Shown: one piece after another, positions 35,450-43,444 of the stretch
Layout: each line of letters opens with the position of its first letter
How positions within the stretch are numbered: the first letter of the stretch is position 1
From: Polyangia bacterium
GTDB lineage: Bacteria; Myxococcota_A; Polyangia; Polyangiales; Polyangiaceae
Length of the DNA stretch: 64,000 nt
Reading direction: 5' to 3'
Assembly (NCBI GenBank): GCA_030426145.1
Contig: JAUHZF010000003.1
Span: 24,587-88,586, forward strand
Notes under the pieces: model-generated
The model's database searches: none
Told to the model about the DNA's origin: nothing
Seen by the model: only the letters and a program-made list of their open reading frames with translations
Translations under genes and position numbers: made by a program

Positions 35450-36406
35450 ATGATGGCTTTTCAATCCTACCGTCGCGGCGCACTCGCTTTCGCGCTCGCG
35501 GTACTCACCGGCTGCGGCGCGGCACCGATGAAGGACATGCCGATGGCGCCGCAGATGGCCGAGCAGGTCGATGCGGGTATGGCGGCCCCAGCCGATGCCC
35601 CCGTGAGCGCCGAGATGGACGCCGCGCCAGTCCCGATGGCCGCCGGCGCTACTGGGCCGCGTCCTGCTGCCCCTTCACCCCCGGGTATGCCCGCGCCGCC
35701 TCCCAAGTCGGGTGGGCCCGCCCCCAAGAGCGCGCCCGCCACGGCTCCGCGTGGCGCCAAGGAGCCGGCTTCCGCGAAGAACCCTGCGGCCCCCGGCGTG
35801 GAGCAGATGATCATCTTCACGGGTGGCCTCGACCTCGAGGTCGACAAGGGCGAATTCGGAGAGAAGCTCCACGACGCCATCGACCTCGCCGTCGAGCACG
35901 GCGGCTACATCGGTGGCCAGACCGACAACAGCGTCACGCTGCGTGTGCCCTCGAGTCACTTCCGCGCGGTGATGCGCAAGCTCGAGAAGCTGGGCGACGT
36001 GCTGCATCGCAGCGTGAACGCGCAGGACGTGTCGGAGCAGTACTTCGACCTCCAGGTGCGGCTCAAGAGCTTGCTCGCCACGCGTGACCGCCTTCAGAAG
36101 TTCCTCGACCGCGCCAAGACCATCGACGAGGTGCTCCGCGTCGAGCAGGAGCTGACGCGCCTCAATACGCAGATCGACCAGCTCCAAGGGCGCATGCGCT
36201 TCCTCTCGGCACAGTCTGCCTACTCGACCATCACCGTGGCGCTGCGGGCCCGACCTGAGCCCCCGAAGGAGATCGTCAAGCGCGAGGAGAAGAAGGTAAA
36301 GCCGCCTCCGCCACCACCGCCGCCTCCGCCCCGCACCATCTCGATGCCCATTCCCTGGCTGTCCGACGTGAACCTCGACGGCCTGCTCTCCCTGGGGAGG
36401 AAGTGA
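35450..36406 (+). CDS. DUF4349-type lipoprotein
   Basis: A 318-aa lipoprotein (signal AVLTGC, Cys22), with AGGAG 6 nt before the first of two ATG codons. Residues 23-120 are a Met/Pro/Ala-rich linker. Residues about 125-270 form the DUF4349 domain: an alpha/beta part (GGYIGGQTDNSVTLRVPSSH), a long coiled coil (LLATRDRLQKFLDRAKTIDE, LTRLNTQIDQLQGRMRFLSA) and STITVAL. A Pro run and an unusual tail (ISMPIPWLSDVNLDGLLSLG) close it. Its function is unknown in the family. It is 1 nt from the next lipoprotein gene, hence one operon. Confidence 0.9.
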   Translation: MMAFQSYRRGALAFALAVLTGCGAAPMKDMPMAPQMAEQVDAGMAAPADAPVSAEMDAAPVPMAAGATGPRPAAPSPPGMPAPPPKSGGPAPKSAPATAPRGAKEPASAKNPAAPGVEQMIIFTGGLDLEVDKGEFGEKLHDAIDLAVEHGGYIGGQTDNSVTLRVPSSHFRAVMRKLEKLGDVLHRSVNAQDVSEQYFDLQVRLKSLLATRDRLQKFLDRAKTIDEVLRVEQELTRLNTQIDQLQGRMRFLSAQSAYSTITVALRARPEPPKEIVKREEKKVKPPPPPPPPPPRTISMPIPWLSDVNLDGLLSLGRK

Positions 36407-36407
36407 C

Positions 36408-36863
36408 ATGAAGCGCCTCATTCTCAGTCTCGTCATCGCGGCTCAGGCCGTGGCTTGCACCCCTGGCCTCGAGGTCGATGCACCCGACGGCTTCGCCGAG
36501 CTCGAAGAGCAAAAGCGGTACGACTACCGAGCGACCAACGCCGAAGGCGTGGTCCTCGGTGTGCGCCGCAAGAAGAACGACCCGCAGGGCGACCTCGCCT
36601 TCTGGTCCGGGGCCCTCGACGCTCACCTCCGCCGTAGCGGCTACGAGGCGGTCGAAGCCCACGACGTCACCACCAAAGACGGCATCAAGGGCAAGCAGAT
36701 CCGCTATCACCGCAAGCACGAGGGCCGGCAGCACCACTACTGGGTCACGGTCTTCGTGACCGGCGATCAGGTGGTCACGGTAGAGGCTGGCGGCGACGAA
36801 GCCTTCTTCGGCGACCAGGAGAAGGCCATCCAACGCGCCATCAAGGGCCTCGAGCTCGGTTGA
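36408..36863 (+). CDS. Small lipoprotein, 151 aa
   Basis: Signal peptide MKRLILSLVIAAQAVAC (Cys17), followed by an alpha/beta domain (NAEGVVLGVRRKKNDPQGDL, HHYWVTVFVTGDQVVTVEAG) with pattern similar to small proteins annotated as serine/threonine-kinase-associated or PsbP-like domains; I do not assign it. The start is one base after the DUF4349 gene's stop, so the two are co-transcribed and may act together at the membrane. Confidence 0.85.
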   Translation: MKRLILSLVIAAQAVACTPGLEVDAPDGFAELEEQKRYDYRATNAEGVVLGVRRKKNDPQGDLAFWSGALDAHLRRSGYEAVEAHDVTTKDGIKGKQIRYHRKHEGRQHHYWVTVFVTGDQVVTVEAGGDEAFFGDQEKAIQRAIKGLELG

Positions 36864-36871
36864 GGTCGGCT

Positions 36872-36891
36872 GGCCCCACCATCGTGGGGCC
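36872..36891. terminator. Hairpin between convergent genes
   Basis: GGCCCCAC and GTGGGGCC form a perfect 8-bp stem with a CATC loop, directly after the stop of the plus-strand lipoprotein gene and before the stop of the minus-strand repeat protein. Confidence 0.6.
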
Positions 36892-36894
36892 GGC

Positions 36895-38493
36895 TCACGG
36901 GCATTGAGGGTAACACTGACCACCCGAGCAGCAGCCGAGCCCCATACCGGTGAGGCATGAGGCCCCTTCGGGGTCGAGGGCGGTACAGTTGTTAGCGACT
37001 TCGTTGCAGCTGTTGCTGCAGGTGCCCCTCAGGCCACCCTGGCACGGGTCACCTGCGTGCTGGCTACAAGAGCCGCTTCCGTTGCAGGTGTCGCTGCCGT
37101 TGCAGTAGAGGCCATCGCTGCAGGACGAGCCGCTCGGGTCGTTGGCGGTGCAGTTGTTGTTGGTCTCGTTGCAGGCCTCGGAGCAGTCGCCATCGCCATC
37201 GCCGACGCGGGCGGCGCAGGGGTCGCCGGTGTGCTGGCTGCAGCTGCCGTTCTGGCAGGTGTCGTTGCCGTTGCAATAGAGGCCATCGTTGCAGCTGCCA
37301 CCATTGGGATCGTTGGCGGTGCAGTTGTCGTTGGTCTCGTTGCAGGCCTCGGAGCAGTCCCCATCGCCGTCGTTGACCTGACCCGCGCAGGGGTCACCGG
37401 CGTGCTGGCTGCACGACCCCGTGCCATTGCAGGTGTCGGCGCCGTTGCAGTAGGCACCGTCGTTGCACGCGGACCCGCTCGGGTCGTTGGCGGTGCAGGT
37501 GTCGTTGCTCTCGTTGCACGCCTCTGAGCAATCGTTGTCCCCGTCGCCGATGTTGGCGAAGCAGGGGTCACCTCCGTGTTGGCTGCAGTTGCCGCTGAGG
37601 CAGCTGTCGGCGCCGTTGCAGTAGAGGTTGTCGTTGCAGCTGGTGCCGGTGGGCCGATTGACCGTCTGGATGCCGCCGCTGCCGTCGCACTGGCGCTCCT
37701 TGCAGGGACCCGCCGTTTGGTCGCCAGCGGGTAGGGCGGTGCCGGAGGCGGTGTTGGATACACCACATTGGCTGTTCTGGCAGGTGACGGTCTGGCAGAA
37801 GGTGTTGCTGCCGGCGCAGTCGGAGGGTTGGTTGCAGCCGACGCAGACCCCCGCGTTGTTGCAGACGAGGCTGCCACCGCAGGAAGAGCCCTCGGCGCGG
37901 TTGGGGTTGCTGGGGGTGCCCGCATTGCAGAGGTCGTCGGTACAGTCGTTCCCGTCGACGAACACGTCGCTGTCGTCGTCGATCTCCGTCTGCACGCCCG
38001 AGCTGCAAACCACCGACTTGCAGTCCCCTTCGGTTTGCGCCTCGGCGAGGGGCCCATCGGGAACCGGTGTGTTCTCGCACTGACCCACGTCGGTGTTGCA
38101 GCCGTCGAGTGTGCAGGGGTTGTCGTCGTCGCAGACGGTAACGTCGTTGGCGGTGCACGTGACGACGCAGACGCCCCCCTCACAAAGGCCGTCCTCGCCC
38201 CCACCGTTCTGGCACTCGGTGCCGTCCGTCAGGGGCTCGTTGGAACAGCTGCCCTCCACGCACCGGTCTTCGGTGCACGAGCTCGCGTCGACACAGTCGC
38301 CATCGCCATCGCAGCTCGGAACGGCGCCGCCTCCGCTTCCTCCCACCCCTGTCGCCTGGCTGCTGCCGCCACTGCCCGCAGCATTGCCGCCCTGACCCGT
38401 GTCGTCTGGACTGTAGTCGAAGATGACGGAGCAGCTGGCGGCCGCACCCACGAGGGCGAAGGCGATGGCGATGGAGCGAAGTGAAGCGGTCAT
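36895..38493 (-). CDS. Cys-rich tandem-repeat lipoprotein
   Basis: A 532-aa protein with signal ALVGAAASC (Cys21), a Gly/Ser linker and then more than sixty Cys. From about residue 330 to the end there are four copies of a roughly 57-residue unit (CNDGLYCNGxDTC, CSQHxGDPC, GDGDCSEACNETNDN, CTANDP) plus a partial fifth, seen as ~172-bp tandem DNA repeats at about 36960-37660. The acidic DGDGD loops suggest calcium binding. Such modules are typical of large secreted Myxococcota proteins. ATG 38493 shares bases with the kinase stop (TGATG), so the lipoprotein is made together with that kinase. Confidence 0.9.
   Translation of the reverse strand: MTASLRSIAIAFALVGAAASCSVIFDYSPDDTGQGGNAAGSGGSSQATGVGGSGGGAVPSCDGDGDCVDASSCTEDRCVEGSCSNEPLTDGTECQNGGGEDGLCEGGVCVVTCTANDVTVCDDDNPCTLDGCNTDVGQCENTPVPDGPLAEAQTEGDCKSVVCSSGVQTEIDDDSDVFVDGNDCTDDLCNAGTPSNPNRAEGSSCGGSLVCNNAGVCVGCNQPSDCAGSNTFCQTVTCQNSQCGVSNTASGTALPAGDQTAGPCKERQCDGSGGIQTVNRPTGTSCNDNLYCNGADSCLSGNCSQHGGDPCFANIGDGDNDCSEACNESNDTCTANDPSGSACNDGAYCNGADTCNGTGSCSQHAGDPCAGQVNDGDGDCSEACNETNDNCTANDPNGGSCNDGLYCNGNDTCQNGSCSQHTGDPCAARVGDGDGDCSEACNETNNNCTANDPSGSSCSDGLYCNGSDTCNGSGSCSQHAGDPCQGGLRGTCSNSCNEVANNCTALDPEGASCLTGMGLGCCSGGQCYPQCP
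36960..37660 (-). repeat. Tandem ~172-bp coding repeats
   Basis: Four units encode the Cys-rich module of the 532-aa lipoprotein. Units 2-4 are closest; the terminal unit is truncated. Positions are approximate. Confidence 0.75.
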
Positions 38494-40061
38494 CACAGGT
38501 CTTCCCGAATGTCGCGAGGGGCAGAAGGCGGAGGCGGAGTGACGCGAGGCGGTGGCCGGACGGGGGGCGGTTGGCGTCGCGTCGGAGGCTGAGCCACGGG
38601 GGGCTTGGTCTCGACGGGCGGAGAGGAGGTCGCGGCTGGCGCGGTGCTTGGCTCGGCGGGAGGCTCGACGGGGGTGGGGTCGTCGGGCTCGCTCGCGGGC
38701 TCGTCCTCGGGAGGTGGCTCCGGGGTCGGCGCTGCCGACGACGCGGCGGGGGGCGAAGCCGTCGCAGGTGCGGGGGATGCGTCGCCGCCGAGGAGCAACG
38801 CCCCTGCGGCGAGGGCCACCACGGCTCCGACCCCCACACCCACGAGCCACGCCTTGGAGCTTCGCTTGGGGGGAAGGGCCAGCGAGTCGAGCGTGGCGGG
38901 CGAGGGCGTGACCAGCGTCGGGGGTTCCGGGGCGTTCTCTGGCCGCACGACCGTGGCCGCGGTCAGGCTCTGGTGGGGCGTCGGCCCAAAGTCATGGGAC
39001 CCAAACGCTTGGGACGGGAACGGGCTCGTCGGTGCGATGACCTTCGAGATGGCGTCGTTGCGGCCCGATGCACTCAGCTCGCCCAGGGTCGCATTCGAAG
39101 GTGATCGGCCGGGGCGTGCTTCGCGCCACGAGGGCTGACTCGATGGAGTGAGGTGGCTCGGCGTGGCCGTGGGCAACTCGATGGTCTTCGCGCCGCTCGC
39201 GAGGAGGCTGGGCTTCGCTTGGAGCTCCCGCAGGGCTTTCGCCATCGCACGGGCGTCGGGAAAGCGCTTCTCCGGGTCCTTGGCCAGCGCCCGATCGACG
39301 ACCTGGGCCACCGCCGGCGAGATCTCGGGAGCCACTTCGAGAAGGCCCTTCGGGTCGTACTGGATGAGCTTGGCGATGAGCTCGTGGATGGTCTCGGCCG
39401 TGTAGGGCGTCTTGCCGGTGAGCGCACGGAAGAGAATGGCGCCTGCGCCGTAGATGTCCGAGCGAGCATCGGCTTTGCTGGCCCCTGCGGTGAGCTCGGG
39501 CGCCATGTAGTGGGGGGTGCCCACGAGCGCGCCCGTCTGGGTGAAGGCTTCGCCGCCGAGCGCGGAGAACTTCGAGACGCCGAAGTCGAGCACCTTGACC
39601 AGCTCTTCGTCGCCATCGCCACGACAGATGAAGATGTTGGCCGGTTTGAGGTCGCGGTGAATGATCCCAGCGTCGTGCGCCGCGGCGAGACCATCGAGCA
39701 GCTGCGCGGCGAGCGGAAAGGCCTGGGCCGGCGTCATGATCCCACCCCGCTTGAGGCGCTGGGACAGGCTCTCTCCGTCCAGGTACTCGAGGATCATGTA
39801 GCGTTCGCCGTCCGGGAGGGCGCCGACGTCGAACACCTCGACGACGTGTTTGGAACGCACGCTGCTGGCGGCGAGGGCCTCGCGCTCGAACCGGTGCACC
39901 ATCTCGTCGTCGACGGCGAGGGCGGCCTTGAGCATCTTGACGGCGACCCGTCGATGAATGGCGACGTGATGCGCTTCGTAGACGGTGCCCATGCCGCCAC
40001 GGCCCAGCTCCCGCTCGATGCGGTACTTCCCGTCGAGGGTGTCGCCGACCCGCAGCACCAT
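38493..40061 (-). CDS. Transmembrane Ser/Thr protein kinase (Hanks type)
   Basis: A 522-aa kinase: glycine loop GRGGMG (20-25), Lys42, catalytic HRDLKPAN with Asp137, DFG (159-161), GTPHYMAPE. All key residues are present. The catalytic domain ends near 285, followed by a Ser/Thr/Pro linker, one membrane span near 397-418 (WLVGVGVGAVVALAAGALLL) and an external Pro/Glu/Ala-rich tail. It differs from the kinase at 20213 in linker and tail but has the same topology. It lies just downstream of the TPR/PEGA gene (5-nt gap) and overlaps the Cys-rich lipoprotein gene. No PASTA domain is present. Confidence 0.95.
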   Translation of the reverse strand: MVLRVGDTLDGKYRIERELGRGGMGTVYEAHHVAIHRRVAVKMLKAALAVDDEMVHRFEREALAASSVRSKHVVEVFDVGALPDGERYMILEYLDGESLSQRLKRGGIMTPAQAFPLAAQLLDGLAAAHDAGIIHRDLKPANIFICRGDGDEELVKVLDFGVSKFSALGGEAFTQTGALVGTPHYMAPELTAGASKADARSDIYGAGAILFRALTGKTPYTAETIHELIAKLIQYDPKGLLEVAPEISPAVAQVVDRALAKDPEKRFPDARAMAKALRELQAKPSLLASGAKTIELPTATPSHLTPSSQPSWREARPGRSPSNATLGELSASGRNDAISKVIAPTSPFPSQAFGSHDFGPTPHQSLTAATVVRPENAPEPPTLVTPSPATLDSLALPPKRSSKAWLVGVGVGAVVALAAGALLLGGDASPAPATASPPAASSAAPTPEPPPEDEPASEPDDPTPVEPPAEPSTAPAATSSPPVETKPPVAQPPTRRQPPPVRPPPRVTPPPPSAPRDIREDL

Positions 40062-40066
40062 TCGCC

Positions 40067-41119
40067 TCAGAAGCTCCCTTCCAGGCCGACGAAACCTCCC
40101 TGCGGGGTGACGACGGGCCGCACGCGAAGCGCCGTGTCGGCTTCGTCATCGGAGCCGTCGTCACTGGTCACCTCGAGCACGACCAGGATCAAGGAGGTGA
40201 CTGCGGCCGCTCCGGTGACGCCGAGCAGGACGTCGGCGGTGAGGTTCAAGGTCTCGCCCTCGTCGCGCAGCTCGTCGGCGCGTGCCAGGTCGCCACCGTC
40301 GCGCGCGTCTTCGAAAGAAGAGAAGTTGCTGGCGGCCAATCCCGAGACGACCCCGGTCGCGATGCCGAGCGCAGCGGTGGTGCCGATCGCGGCCCACATG
40401 CCGATGGCACCCGCGTCGATTCCATCGGCCTCCTCGGTGCCTTGGTCGACCGGCTCGGGATCGGGATCGAGCGGGTTGGTGTCGGGGTCGTCCTCGCCGA
40501 GGGCGCTCATGCGTACGCCCTGGGCGTCTTCGTCGCCGGGGGACAGCTCGACGGTCAGCGTCTTCGGCGCATAGCCCTCGGCTTCGATGGTGATCTCGTG
40601 TCGCCCCGCCCGCAGGCCGAGCGTGATGCTCGAGCCGTTGGGCACATAGGCGTTCTCGATCGCCGTGTTGCCGTCCACGCGTCGATCGCGCACGGCGGCG
40701 CCGTCGGGCAAGCCGGTGAGCCGGAGCCGCGCGATCCGCGCGCGGAGCTTCTTCAGGTCGGCATCGATCGCGCGACGCTCGGCCAGACTCTTGGCCCCGG
40801 CCTCCTTCAGGTACCGCTCGTAGGCCTCGATCGCCTCACCGTCTCGCTCGAGCTTGGCCGCAGCGAGGCCGAGGTTGCCGAGGATCTTGGGGGAGGGCGA
40901 GTCGGCGTAGGCCGCACGAAAGGCCTCGAACGCAGCCTTGTGATCTGGGGGCGTCGCCTTGAGGTGCTTCACGCCAGTGCGAAACAGGTCGCGCGCCTGA
41001 TCGCTGACCTGAACCTCGGCCCGTGCCGTGGGCGCATGGAGGAATACGCCCGCGGCCAACAGCCACGCGACGATGGCTACGGCGCCTATCCCCCCGTCCC
41101 AGCGGTGGCGACGGATCAC
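40067..41119 (-). CDS. TPR/PEGA-like periplasmic protein upstream of the kinase
   Basis: A 350-aa protein. GTG 41119 is preferred (AGGG 9 nt upstream; gives a clean signal peptide ending PTARA); GTG 41125 and 41155 are alternatives. Residues about 25-120 are TPR-like (FEAFRAAYADSPSPKILGNL, GEAIEAYERYLKEAG), about 125-200 a PEGA-like beta domain (GSSITLGLRAGRHEITIEAE, GYAPKTLTVEL), then an acidic linker and two hydrophobic segments. The same layout occurs in the gene at 21826. It is likely the extracytoplasmic partner of the kinase encoded 5 nt downstream. Confidence 0.85.
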   Translation of the reverse strand: MIRRHRWDGGIGAVAIVAWLLAAGVFLHAPTARAEVQVSDQARDLFRTGVKHLKATPPDHKAAFEAFRAAYADSPSPKILGNLGLAAAKLERDGEAIEAYERYLKEAGAKSLAERRAIDADLKKLRARIARLRLTGLPDGAAVRDRRVDGNTAIENAYVPNGSSITLGLRAGRHEITIEAEGYAPKTLTVELSPGDEDAQGVRMSALGEDDPDTNPLDPDPEPVDQGTEEADGIDAGAIGMWAAIGTTAALGIATGVVSGLAASNFSSFEDARDGGDLARADELRDEGETLNLTADVLLGVTGAAAVTSLILVVLEVTSDDGSDDEADTALRVRPVVTPQGGFVGLEGSF

Positions 41120-41191
41120 ACCCACAAGCCCTAATCTACCCTCAAGGAGGGTCACGAGAAAGCTGCGCGAGAAGATCGGGGCACTTACCTC

Positions 41192-43390
41192 TCACGGGAG
41201 GTCGAACCGCTCGGGGATCTTGCGCTTCGCGCGCGGGGCCAAGAGGTCGCGTGCGATGCGCACCTCCATCAGGTCGATGAGGGGGTTGTTGGCGACCTTC
41301 GTGAGCTGCGCGTCAGCACCTGCGCGCCCGGCGATGCGGGCGCGCATCGAGACGTAGAAGCTCGCTTCGGTCTTCTCGCTGTAGGTTTTGGCGGCGGCAC
41401 TGAGGCCGGCGTCGTCGAGGTCGCCGCGCGCCCAGCGCGCGAGCTGGGTCGTCCAGCCCTTCCCATGGAGGTGGTCGACGAGGATGCGATCGACCTTGCC
41501 ATCTGGTGTTTGGCCGAGGTCGGCCTCGAGCAGCATGAGCCACAAGGCGGCGTAGACGAGGTCGTCGCCGTCGACATCGGCCTCGAGGCCGGTCTGAAGG
41601 GCTGCGCGAGCGGCCTCGACGTCTTTGGTGACCAGCGCACGACCCACCGCGCCGAGCACCGTCTGGGCGAGGGCAGGGCGGTGGCTCTCGGCCAGGTCGA
41701 TCGCGCGCTCGAGAGCATGTCGGGCCCGGGTTCTCTCGCCGTAGCCGTCGAGCACTCGGGCCAGGGTGCGCTCGGCCCGCACGTTGGCGGCCGGGCCTTG
41801 GCCGCCCTTGCGTGCGGCGAGCACGATCTCGAGCGCTTGCGAGAGCATGTCGGCCGCGCCATCACCGTCGCCGCGTTCACGCAAGATCTCGAAGGCGAGC
41901 AGCTTGGCTTCGGCCTTGTCGAGGCCCTGCGACGACGGAAGCTCGACCGCGCGCTTCGCGTGCGACAGGCCGGCGTCGAGGTTGCCCACCTGGCGCTCGA
42001 TGGTGCCGAGCATGGTGTAGCCCCACACCGTGGGCTCCTGCTGGAGAGCCTTCTCCAACAGCGGGCGAGCACGGTCGACCTCCCCGTGCCGCAGCTCGAT
42101 CCCGGCCATCAGCTGGCGAACCTGCGCCGACGAGGGCTCGAGACGTCCCCGGTAGGCGTCTTGATCGGCGAGGGCCAAGACCGGACCACTCGCGTCGAAG
42201 ATCCGTCGCGCCGCGCCGGGGCTCGGCCGGTCGACCTCGGCCGCGAGCGCGTCCGCGATGGTGCCCATCGCGTGGTCGAGGGCGATGGTGGGTGGTCGGG
42301 GACCGAGCGCCTTGGCGAGCACCAGAGGGGCGGCCTCGCCCATCTCGAAGTTGATGAGCTGCGCGGCCACGAGGTTGGCCACCGCCTGGCTCATGGGGTC
42401 GCGACGGTAGGCTTCGACCGCCACCCCCCAAAGGGCCGCCTCGAGGAGGTCCCGATCCATCTGGGCGTCGGCATCGGCACGCGCCAAGGCGGCGAGCTGC
42501 CGCGCGAGCATGCGCCAGTCTTCGGCCCCACCGCGCTCTGCGGTCGCTCCGAGCTGGGCGTAGAAGGCGGGGTTGGCGATGCGGTCGGCGGCCGTGCGCT
42601 CGATGGCGAGAAGCGCGCCATCGGCGCGGCCGAACCGCAGGTAGAGCGCGGCGAGCGTCTCCGCGCCGGTCTGCAGCGCTCGGTAGGCCTCCGAGACCTC
42701 GCCCCGCGGTGGGAGCTTGCGGGTCTGCTGGTAGGCCACGTTGTAGGCCACGGCCCGCGCGATCCACTTGTCGATGGCCATGGTGGCCTTGTCGATGGCG
42801 GTCTCGCTGGGGTCGAGCAAGGCCTCGCCAATGGCTGCTCGTTCGTCGGCGGCCAGGCGCACCATGTCGCCGCCGGTGCGCGTCTCCTTCATCCAGCTCT
42901 CGAGCGACGCCAGGTGGCCGTCGAGCTCCTTCAGTTCCTCGGAGTTGGGCGGCAGGAGGGGGCGGAGCATGGTCATGAGGGCCAAGGCGCGGCCTTCGTC
43001 ACCCCGCGCGCTGAAGCGGCGCACGGCCCCCTGAAGGGCAGAAACACTGGAGGCGTCCATCATGTCGGGACGGCGCTCGCCGAGGCGAAGGAGGTACAGC
43101 GCCCCGACCACGGCGTTGGTGCCCCGCACGTCGTAGCCCTCGTCGAAGAGCTGAGATGCATGGGAGAGCTGGCGCTTCACGGCGCCGGCGAGCAAGGCCG
43201 AGCGCTCCGGCGTGGCCGTGCCTTGTGCGAGCAACCGTTCGACCGACCTCGCGAACTGGTCGTCTTCGACGTGTACCGCCGCCAGCACCGGCTGCGGTTT
43301 GCCGGGGACCTTGGGCGAAGTCCCATCGTGGCAGCCGGTCAGCGGGGCCAGGAGCGTCGTGCAGAGCGTCAGCGCGACCAGCGTCCTCAC
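41192..43390 (-). CDS. Large TPR lipoprotein
   Basis: A 732-aa protein starting at GTG with signal LLAPLTGC (Cys20). The rest is alpha-helical TPR-like repeats (RALLEKALQQEPTVWGYTML-type units, GNLDAGLSHAKRAVEL, RARHALERAIDLAESH). There is no catalytic motif. It precedes the TPR/PEGA gene by about 70 nt on the same strand and is probably the first gene of the kinase operon, acting at the inner or outer membrane as an assembly scaffold. Confidence 0.88.
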   Translation of the reverse strand: MRTLVALTLCTTLLAPLTGCHDGTSPKVPGKPQPVLAAVHVEDDQFARSVERLLAQGTATPERSALLAGAVKRQLSHASQLFDEGYDVRGTNAVVGALYLLRLGERRPDMMDASSVSALQGAVRRFSARGDEGRALALMTMLRPLLPPNSEELKELDGHLASLESWMKETRTGGDMVRLAADERAAIGEALLDPSETAIDKATMAIDKWIARAVAYNVAYQQTRKLPPRGEVSEAYRALQTGAETLAALYLRFGRADGALLAIERTAADRIANPAFYAQLGATAERGGAEDWRMLARQLAALARADADAQMDRDLLEAALWGVAVEAYRRDPMSQAVANLVAAQLINFEMGEAAPLVLAKALGPRPPTIALDHAMGTIADALAAEVDRPSPGAARRIFDASGPVLALADQDAYRGRLEPSSAQVRQLMAGIELRHGEVDRARPLLEKALQQEPTVWGYTMLGTIERQVGNLDAGLSHAKRAVELPSSQGLDKAEAKLLAFEILRERGDGDGAADMLSQALEIVLAARKGGQGPAANVRAERTLARVLDGYGERTRARHALERAIDLAESHRPALAQTVLGAVGRALVTKDVEAARAALQTGLEADVDGDDLVYAALWLMLLEADLGQTPDGKVDRILVDHLHGKGWTTQLARWARGDLDDAGLSAAAKTYSEKTEASFYVSMRARIAGRAGADAQLTKVANNPLIDLMEVRIARDLLAPRAKRKIPERFDLP

Positions 43391-43444
43391 GCCCGGACCC
43401 TAGCACGGCGCCTCCCGAGGGGAAGTCGCGCTAACGTCGGGGTC

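Noticed and set aside
36960..37660. Possible CRISPR array (regular repeats)
   Set aside because: The repeats are ~172 bp, in frame and encode Cys-rich modules; no short palindromic repeat with unique spacers.
41465..43444. Long N-terminal extension of the acyl-CoA synthetase frame
   Set aside because: It is antisense to the TPR lipoprotein gene; enzyme homology begins at GTG 43445.
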